Origin: Pseudomonadota bacterium
GTDB lineage: Bacteria; Pseudomonadota; Gammaproteobacteria; Burkholderiales; Rhodocyclaceae
Direction: 5' to 3'
Assembly: GCA_009778425.1 (NCBI GenBank)
Contig: WRJU01000186.1
Coordinates: 1-9,303 of the forward strand
DNA: 9,303 bases
The position numbers and the translations under genes are program-made. The notes beneath the pieces were generated by a model. It had not been told where the DNA came from and ran no database searches. It was given only the letters and a program-made list of their open reading frames with translations. Positions 4,136-9,303 of the stretch are shown here, in pieces. Positions within the stretch are counted from its first letter, which is position 1. Each line of letters starts with the position of its first letter.

Positions 4136-7100
4136 ATGTCGTCATGGAGCGAAACGGAGGCGGGCGCTTCCGTCGTGGATGTGGTGGTGCTTGTGCGCGA
4201 TGGCCCAGAGGCCGCGCGGCGCTGCCTTGCTTCGCTCTATGCGGCCACATGTCGCACGGCGCGCGAGATCGTCGTCGTCGACGATGCCTCGGTTGCCCCG
4301 GAACTGACGGACTGGCTCAGCGGCGAAGCCGGGGCAGGGCGCATCGTTTTGTTGCGCAACGATGAGGGCAGGGGCTTCATGGCTTCGGTCAATGGCGCGC
4401 TGGCCCTGCACCCGGAACGAGATGTGGTGTTGCTGGAGGGCAGTGTTGAAGTCGCAAACGACTGGCTTGACCGTTTGCTGGCTTGCGCGCAGTCGCGCGC
4501 CGATATTGGTACGGTGACGCCGTTTTCCAATAATGCTTTGTTTTGCGCTTATCCCTTCGCGGGATGGGAAGGCGGCTTGCCCGGAACGCTCGGCTTGGCT
4601 GCGCTGGACGCGCTGGCGGCGCGCGTCAATATCGGGCAATGGGTGGAACTGCCTGCGGCGGAGAAATTCTGCATGCTGATCCGCCGCGCGTGCCTGGATA
4701 TGATCGGTTTTTTCGACATCGAACGCTTCGGGCGCGGCAGCGGGGAAGCGAAGGATTTTTCCCGGCGCGCGGCGGCGGTGGGCTGGCGCAACGTGCTGGC
4801 AGCCAATGTGTTCGTGTATCGCGCCGCTGGCGCGGTTCTCACCCCCGACAGACGGGAAGCGGTAGAGGACGCCGAATATAAGCTGGAAGCCTTGTATCCC
4901 GATTACAGCGCAAAAGCGCGGGATTTCAGCCATTTCGACCCACCTGCGAGATTGCGGGCGCGCGTCGACCGCGCGCGTGCCGCGCTTGGCGGCTCCGAAT
5001 TTGCCTCGGTCATGATTGAGCAGGCGCAAAAGCGTGCCGCGCGCGCGGCTGCACAGGCGGACGCGCCGCTCGACCCGCCGCTGCCGGTGGTGCTGCATGT
5101 GACGCACGACAAGGCCGGTTCCGGGCGTTGGGTGGAGGATTATTGCGCGGCAGACCTCGATTGCCGCAATCTGGTACTGCGTGGGCGCAGTTCGCGCAAT
5201 GCCGCGACGGCTGAACTGGCTCTGTTCGACCCGCGCCTGGGACCGTTGCCCTTGATGACCTGGACCCTGGCCGATCCGATCCGGAGTGTCGCCATCGGGC
5301 ACGCAGAGCTTGCCGGAATCGTGAAATGGATATGTGCCGCGTTCGAGGTACGCGCCCTGCTGGTGTCGTCCTTGATGGGGTTCTCGCTCAATCTGTTGCG
5401 GTTCAGCCTGCCGACAGTCCTGGTCATGCACGATCTGTTTCCGTTTTGCCCGGCGGCATCCGGCATTTTCGGAAAGCCCTGCAAATGCTGCGATGACCCT
5501 GCGCTGACGCGCTGCCTGCACGAGAATCCGCGCAATGTCTTCTGGCATCTGACCGATGTCGGCGAATGGCAAAGCTTTCGGGCGGCTTTCAGGGAATGCC
5601 TGACGGCTGGCGGTGTGCGAATTGCGGTTCCGGACGAAGAACTGCATGTGCGCTGGGCGGCGTATTTTCCGGAATTGAGAGAGCAGCCGTGGGCATACAT
5701 CCCTTATGGATTGGGCGCGGATTTTGCGCGCGGCTCAATGATGCCGGAGCTGATGCCGGAACAGAATTTCGACAATGGGGCTGCATCGCAGGCGGATGAG
5801 TCGCGCGCTCGTTTGCGGGTTTTGCTTCCGGGGCGTTTGCTACCGCATACGGGTTTGGAACTATGGCGGAAGATTTGCGACGAATTGTGTGTTTTTGCCA
5901 ATGTGTTGTTGCTGGATTGTGGTGATTTCGGCCAGCCTTTTGCGGATTGCGCGCGGGTTGAGGTCGTGCGCGAGTGCGATTCCTCCGAGTGGCCTGAAAA
6001 AATAGCGCAGTGGCGCCCGGATTGTGCCCTGTTGATGTCATCGCAGTCGGAGAGTTTCTGCTACGCGCTGGCCGAGATGCAGGCGCTTGCGGTTCCGGCG
6101 GTAATTATCCGGGCTGGCGCTTGCCCGAATTGCATTGACAATGGATGGAATGGTTTTCTGGTCGAACCCGAGATCGACGCCGTGCTGGACATTCTGCGTA
6201 TGCTCGACCAGGAGCGCGAGCGGCTCGCCGCCATGACCGACGTTCTGCGTTTCAACCCGGTGCGCACGGCCTTCGGGATGGTGGCCGACTATCGGCGGCT
6301 ATTGCCGGAACTCGATGAGGCGATGATCGAAATCGAGGCCGGGGGCGGCGTGGAGACGGAAACCCTGCTCGCCGCCCTGGGCAAGCGCATGCGGGGGCAG
6401 GAAGAAATATTGCACCTGAAAGACATTCTGCAGACGTGCGAGGAAGAAGCTCGTTCCCGTATGCTCAACCAGCGCCGCCTGGAAAGCATGGTGGGGGCGC
6501 TGGCGGCGCAGCATGCGGCCATATTCCGTTCGCTGTCGTGGAAGGCGAGCGCGCCGGTACGTTATTTCGAGCGCCTGTGGGGACGCCTGCGCGGCAGGAT
6601 TTCACCGCCGCCGGAAAGGCCACGGGTGGTACGCAGTACACGTATGGAACGGCGCAAGGCGCCGCGCCCGGAACGTCCGGTTCCGCTCCTGCTGCGTTCC
6701 CGCGCTTCGGCTCGTTATTGGCTGTGCGAGGTCATCGGCGTACCGGACGCTTCCGTCATCATCGCGGGAGGCGGGCAGAATCAATCGCAGCGGGCGCTGC
6801 AAAACTTCATCGTGCTGGCCGACACCGTGACGCGCGCCAGTACGCGGGCCTGTTTCATCTGGTGCGGCCGCTTGGACAACCTGCGTTCCGATGATGAATT
6901 CGTCCTGAAATTGCTGCGCGAGGTGGGCGACCTTTTCGTGCTCGATACGCAACTGGAAGCGGAAATCTTCGCAGGGGCCGATGTGCTCCTCCTGCCTACG
7001 GAAACGGTGGAACAGGTGGGCTTCAACGGGACGGTGGCGGGCGTTGCGCACGTCGAGCTGCCGCTCGACCCGCCCGAAGCGGGCGCGGGCATCGTTATGG

Positions 7101-7168
7101 CTGCCACGGCAACACGGTTGTTGCAATATTGTGACAACACGGATAAAACGGACACTTCACAAGCCTGA
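4136..7168 (+). CDS. Large multidomain glycosyltransferase (degenerate GT2 + GT4 + coiled coil + partial GT-B)
   Basis: A 1010-residue cytoplasmic protein with no signal peptide or membrane span, probably acting on a surface polysaccharide or protein glycan. Residues 12-255 form a GT2 (GT-A) domain: VVDVVVLVRDG, IVVVDDAS (45-52), FGRGSGEAKDF (198-208) and RNVLAANVFVYR (218-229). Residues 318-725 form a GT4 (GT-B) domain: VVLHVTHDKAGSGRW, VMHDLFPFCPA (430-440) with a cysteine cluster (C438, C449, C451, C452, C460), IPYGLG, and EX7E at E639/E647 in SESFCYALAE. Residues about 740-795 look coiled-coil, followed by SLSWKASAPVRYF (799-811). Residues 855-990 resemble half of another GT-B Rossmann fold (VIIAGGG, FIWCG, FAGADVLLLPTE) with no EX7E. 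Three GT2 catalytic positions look substituted (see findings). The ATG at 4136 has GAGGG 9 bases upstream. A TTGACG at 4070-4075 has no good -10 at normal spacing. gmk starts 39 bases downstream without a visible terminator. Confidence 0.9.
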   Translation: MSSWSETEAGASVVDVVVLVRDGPEAARRCLASLYAATCRTAREIVVVDDASVAPELTDWLSGEAGAGRIVLLRNDEGRGFMASVNGALALHPERDVVLLEGSVEVANDWLDRLLACAQSRADIGTVTPFSNNALFCAYPFAGWEGGLPGTLGLAALDALAARVNIGQWVELPAAEKFCMLIRRACLDMIGFFDIERFGRGSGEAKDFSRRAAAVGWRNVLAANVFVYRAAGAVLTPDRREAVEDAEYKLEALYPDYSAKARDFSHFDPPARLRARVDRARAALGGSEFASVMIEQAQKRAARAAAQADAPLDPPLPVVLHVTHDKAGSGRWVEDYCAADLDCRNLVLRGRSSRNAATAELALFDPRLGPLPLMTWTLADPIRSVAIGHAELAGIVKWICAAFEVRALLVSSLMGFSLNLLRFSLPTVLVMHDLFPFCPAASGIFGKPCKCCDDPALTRCLHENPRNVFWHLTDVGEWQSFRAAFRECLTAGGVRIAVPDEELHVRWAAYFPELREQPWAYIPYGLGADFARGSMMPELMPEQNFDNGAASQADESRARLRVLLPGRLLPHTGLELWRKICDELCVFANVLLLDCGDFGQPFADCARVEVVRECDSSEWPEKIAQWRPDCALLMSSQSESFCYALAEMQALAVPAVIIRAGACPNCIDNGWNGFLVEPEIDAVLDILRMLDQERERLAAMTDVLRFNPVRTAFGMVADYRRLLPELDEAMIEIEAGGGVETETLLAALGKRMRGQEEILHLKDILQTCEEEARSRMLNQRRLESMVGALAAQHAAIFRSLSWKASAPVRYFERLWGRLRGRISPPPERPRVVRSTRMERRKAPRPERPVPLLLRSRASARYWLCEVIGVPDASVIIAGGGQNQSQRALQNFIVLADTVTRASTRACFIWCGRLDNLRSDDEFVLKLLREVGDLFVLDTQLEAEIFAGADVLLLPTETVEQVGFNGTVAGVAHVELPLDPPEAGAGIVMAATATRLLQYCDNTDKTDTSQA

Positions 7169-7207
7169 GCGCTGAACGGAACCAAATTCTCCGATACGCG
7201 AAACATC

Positions 7208-7825
7208 ATGCCCGGAACGCTCATTACCGTTACTGCGCCCTCCGGGGCCGGGAAAACCACACTGGTGCGCGAACTGTTGCAGCGCGATTCCAATCTGCGC
7301 CTGTCGGTTTCCTACACCACCCGCGCCCCGCGCGAAGGAGAAGAAAACGGGCGCGAATACCATTTCGTCGAAACCGGGCGCTTCCTCGAAATGCGCGATG
7401 CCGGTGGGTTCGTCGAATGGGCTGAGGTCCATGGCAACTGTTATGGCACTTCTCGCGCCTGGCTGGCCGAGCAGCTTGAGGAAGGGCATGATACCTTGCT
7501 GGAAATCGACTGGCAGGGTGCGCGTCAGGTGCGCGAGGCGTTTCCTGAATCGGTGAGCGTTTTCGTGCTGCCGCCGTCGTTGGGCGAGCTTGAGAACCGC
7601 CTGCGCAGCCGGGGAACCGACAGCGAAGAGACTATTGCCCTGCGATTGCGGGCCGCGCTCGGTGAAATGCGCCATGTTCGGGAATTTGCATACGTTATAA
7701 TCAACGACTGTTTGCCGGTTGCCGTCGATGAACTGGCGGCAATCGTGCAGACGGCGCGGTTGCGTTGCGCTAACCAGCACAAGCGTTACCCGCAATATTT
7801 TTCCTTTCTCACACAGGATTGTTGA
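7208..7825 (+). CDS. gmk: Guanylate kinase
   Basis: A 205-residue guanylate kinase, normal family length, which phosphorylates GMP to GDP with ATP in the cytosol and so feeds GTP and (p)ppGpp synthesis. The P-loop is APSGAGKTT (10-18). GMP-binding blocks follow: SVSYTTRAPREGEENGREYH (33-52), FVEWAEVHGNCYGT (68-81) and LLEIDWQGARQV (97-108), the last corresponding to the Walker-B-like strand. The lid/adenine region has RLRSRGTDSEETIALRL (131-147). The C-terminus, AYVIINDCLPVAVDELAAIV, is also standard. All key residues I know are present. The TGA at 7823-7825 is 2 bases before the rpoZ ATG, and the rpoZ ribosome-binding site lies inside gmk, so the pair is cotranscribed and probably translationally coupled. 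In many proteobacteria yicC precedes gmk; here the glycosyltransferase takes that place. Confidence 0.98.
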   Translation: MPGTLITVTAPSGAGKTTLVRELLQRDSNLRLSVSYTTRAPREGEENGREYHFVETGRFLEMRDAGGFVEWAEVHGNCYGTSRAWLAEQLEEGHDTLLEIDWQGARQVREAFPESVSVFVLPPSLGELENRLRSRGTDSEETIALRLRAALGEMRHVREFAYVIINDCLPVAVDELAAIVQTARLRCANQHKRYPQYFSFLTQDC

Positions 7826-7827
7826 AA

Positions 7828-8043
7828 ATGGCCCGTGTTACCGTCGAAGCCTGCCTGAAAAAAATCCCGAACCGTTTCATGCTGACCCTGGCTGCGGCTT
7901 ATCGTGCCCGCCAGCTTACGATAGGCGGTACGCCGCAGATTGAAGTCGACCCCAACAGCCGCGATAAACCTACGATCATCGCGCTCAAGGAAGTTGAAAT
8001 GGGCAAGGTCGGCCTGGAAATGCTTAACCGCGGACAGTCTTAG
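7828..8043 (+). CDS. rpoZ: RNA polymerase omega subunit
   Basis: A 71-residue omega subunit, slightly shorter than the E. coli protein. It binds the beta' subunit, aids RNA polymerase assembly and, in proteobacteria, forms part of one ppGpp-binding site. The sequence begins MARVTVEACLKKIPNRFMLT and continues AAAYRARQLTIGG, the conserved N-terminal MAR and the NRF-L-AA-RARQ helix that contact beta'. It ends with KPTIIALKEV and GLEML. The ATG at 7828 is chosen over a TTG nine bases upstream because MAR is the invariant start of the family and AGGA at 7815-7818 is 9 bases away. It lies 2 bases after gmk and 21 bases before the spoT start, in the conserved gmk-rpoZ-spoT order. That order places ppGpp synthesis beside one of its target subunits. 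Confidence 0.97.
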   Translation: MARVTVEACLKKIPNRFMLTLAAAYRARQLTIGGTPQIEVDPNSRDKPTIIALKEVEMGKVGLEMLNRGQS

Positions 8044-8052
8044 GAATCCGCC

Positions 8053-8058
8053 GGGAGG
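8053..8058 (+). promoter_or_regulatory. Shine-Dalgarno site that fixes the spoT/rel GTG start
   Basis: GGGAGG lies 6 bases before the GTG at 8065-8067, in the 21-base gap behind rpoZ. No ATG in this frame occurs before residue 156, which is inside the hydrolase domain, so the GTG start is well supported. Confidence 0.75.
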
Positions 8059-8064
8059 TGCCCC

Positions 8065-9303
8065 GTGGAATCCGACCCTGCACACGTCCCGCAAGCTGCC
8101 GCCGTCGTGGCGGACGATGCAGACAGTGATGTTGCCTGTCCCGAAAGGTTTGCGCCTGATCCCACCGAGCCGCTTTTCGCGCTCCTGAAAGAAAAGGTTC
8201 TCGCCTACCTCAAGGAAGAGGACGCTGTTCGCATCGAAGCCGCTTACCGTTTCGCCGCCGAGGCTCACAGCGGCCAGACGCGCAAGAGCGGCGAACTCTA
8301 CATTGCCCATCCTCTCGCGGTGGCTTCCATCGTCGCCGACTGGCATCTCGATGCCCAGGCCCTGTGCGCGGCGCTGCTGCACGACGTTGTCGAGGACTCC
8401 TTCATTTCCGGAGCCGAGATCGCCGAACGGTTTGGCCAGCACGTCGCCAATCTCGTCGACAGCCTTTCCAAACTGGACAAGTTCAAGTTCAGTTCCCGCG
8501 AAGAAGCCCAGGCAGCCAATTTCTACAAGATGCTGCTTGCCATGAGCAACGATTTGCGGGTGATTCTCATCAAGCTCGCCGACCGTCTGCATAACATGCG
8601 CACCTTGTTCGTGATGCGCCCCGACAAGCGCCGCCGCATTGCCAGCGAAACGCTGGAGATTTTCGCGCCGATTGCCCGCCGCATTGGGCTGGATGGCGTC
8701 TTCCTGGAATTGGAAGACTTGTCGTTCGCCAATAAACACCCTTGGCGGTACCGCGCGCTCGCCCGCGCCGTCGTAGCCGAACGCAGCAACCGCCGCCGCC
8801 TGCTTGCCCAACTCCAGGCGGGTATCGAGGATCGCTTGCCGCAGTGGGGCGTCAAGGCGGAAGTGCAGGGGCGTGAAAAACGCCTCTACAGCATCTACAG
8901 CAAGATGAAGGAGCGAATCGCCGAAGCGCGCAGCAGCCATATCCAGCCGATGGGCGAAAAGCGCCGGGTTTTTTCCCATGTCTACGACATTCACGGCTTT
9001 CGCCTCATCGTTCCCGATGTACCGGCCTGTTACCTTGGGCTGGGCGCGCTGCACTCGATCTACCAGCCGTACCCTGGCCGTTTCAAGGATTACATCGCCA
9101 TGCCGCGCGAGAACGGCTACCGCAGCCTGCACACGACCCTGATCGGGCCGGACGGAGTGCTTGCCGAAGTGCAGATACGCACCCGCGAAATGCACCGCAT
9201 CGCCGAATCGGGCGTTGCCGCGCACTGGCTCTACAAGGACGACGACAAGAACATCAACGAATTGCAGCAACAAACCCATGCCTGGCTGCAATCCCTGCTC
9301 GAC
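8065..9303 (+). CDS. spoT: Bifunctional (p)ppGpp synthetase/hydrolase, N-terminal 413 residues (partial)
   Basis: The frame is open to the end of the window. It encodes a long RelA/SpoT homologue, which makes ppGpp from GTP or GDP plus ATP and also degrades it, setting the stringent response. The HD hydrolase domain is intact: H82 in YIAHPLAV, H106-D107 with E110-D111 in LLHDVVED, and D173 in KLADRLHNMRT. RelA-type enzymes have lost this HD motif, so hydrolysis is expected. The synthetase domain follows: KRLYSIYSKMKE (272-283), YDIHGFRLIV, then RFKD (339-342), NGYRSLHT (350-357), EVQIRT (368-373) and GVAAHW. RFKD fits the RXKD motif of bifunctional Rel/SpoT proteins; RelA carries EXDD. The TGS and ACT regulatory domains lie beyond the window. 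The first ~35 residues are Ala/Asp/Pro-rich and poorly conserved. GTG is the start, with GGGAGG upstream. Betaproteobacterial annotations use spoT or rel for this gene. Confidence 0.96.
   Translation, partial: MESDPAHVPQAAAVVADDADSDVACPERFAPDPTEPLFALLKEKVLAYLKEEDAVRIEAAYRFAAEAHSGQTRKSGELYIAHPLAVASIVADWHLDAQALCAALLHDVVEDSFISGAEIAERFGQHVANLVDSLSKLDKFKFSSREEAQAANFYKMLLAMSNDLRVILIKLADRLHNMRTLFVMRPDKRRRIASETLEIFAPIARRIGLDGVFLELEDLSFANKHPWRYRALARAVVAERSNRRRLLAQLQAGIEDRLPQWGVKAEVQGREKRLYSIYSKMKERIAEARSSHIQPMGEKRRVFSHVYDIHGFRLIVPDVPACYLGLGALHSIYQPYPGRFKDYIAMPRENGYRSLHTTLIGPDGVLAEVQIRTREMHRIAESGVAAHWLYKDDDKNINELQQQTHAWLQSLLD

Noticed and set aside
4093..4138. Repeated CGGGTATG at 4093-4100 and 4131-4138 as an insertion target duplication
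   Set aside because: Eight bases at 38-base spacing is weak, no element lies between the copies, and one copy includes the start codon of the glycosyltransferase.
4142..5647. A 501-codon open frame on the minus strand
   Set aside because: It is fully antisense to the glycosyltransferase, has Arg/Gln/His-rich composition typical of the complement of GC-rich coding sequence, and shows no recognisable motif.
7786..9291. A 501-codon open frame on the minus strand
   Set aside because: It lies opposite rpoZ and spoT, whose proteins are unmistakable. Its long open frame is a GC-bias shadow.

Overview
The window looks like a chromosomal segment from a GC-rich Gram-negative bacterium, most likely a betaproteobacterium (Rhodocyclales- or Nitrosomonadales-like). 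The gmk-rpoZ-spoT/rel order, the predicted protein sequences and the codon bias toward G/C-ending codons all point that way; the order assignment is inference.

Left flank (1-1450, + strand): the 3' end of ahpF (NADH-dependent alkyl hydroperoxide reductase subunit F), followed after 4 bases by an intact hemW (radical-SAM haem chaperone).

Middle (about 1451-4080, genes on the - strand): a compact accessory insert, partly AT-richer, that reads as a graveyard of toxin-antitoxin (TA) modules and insertion sequences. From left to right it holds: the last ~30 codons of a VapC-type PIN toxin; an apparently intact HEPN/MNT pair with a GTGA overlap; an unrecognised secreted or lipoprotein gene whose layout resembles TraT; an intact HigA-like XRE antitoxin; its RelE/ParE-type toxin, reduced by an internal deletion to start and end fragments; and a transposase fragment of the IS110/IS1111 type next to a possible end of another IS.

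Right flank (4136-9303, + strand): a 1010-residue multidomain glycosyltransferase (GT2-like domain, GT4-like domain, coiled coil, then half of a further GT-B fold), followed by the housekeeping cluster gmk, rpoZ and the 5' part of a bifunctional spoT/rel gene that runs off the window. These three sit within tens of bases of each other and link guanine nucleotide supply, the RNA polymerase omega subunit and (p)ppGpp metabolism.

The most notable points are: the GT2 domain of the large glycosyltransferase has lost residues at three expected catalytic positions while its GT4 domain keeps EX7E; an orphaned antitoxin sits directly upstream of an unknown exported protein; and three TA families are packed into about 2.4 kb at different stages of decay. 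I found no tRNA, rRNA, CRISPR array or convincing intrinsic terminator.
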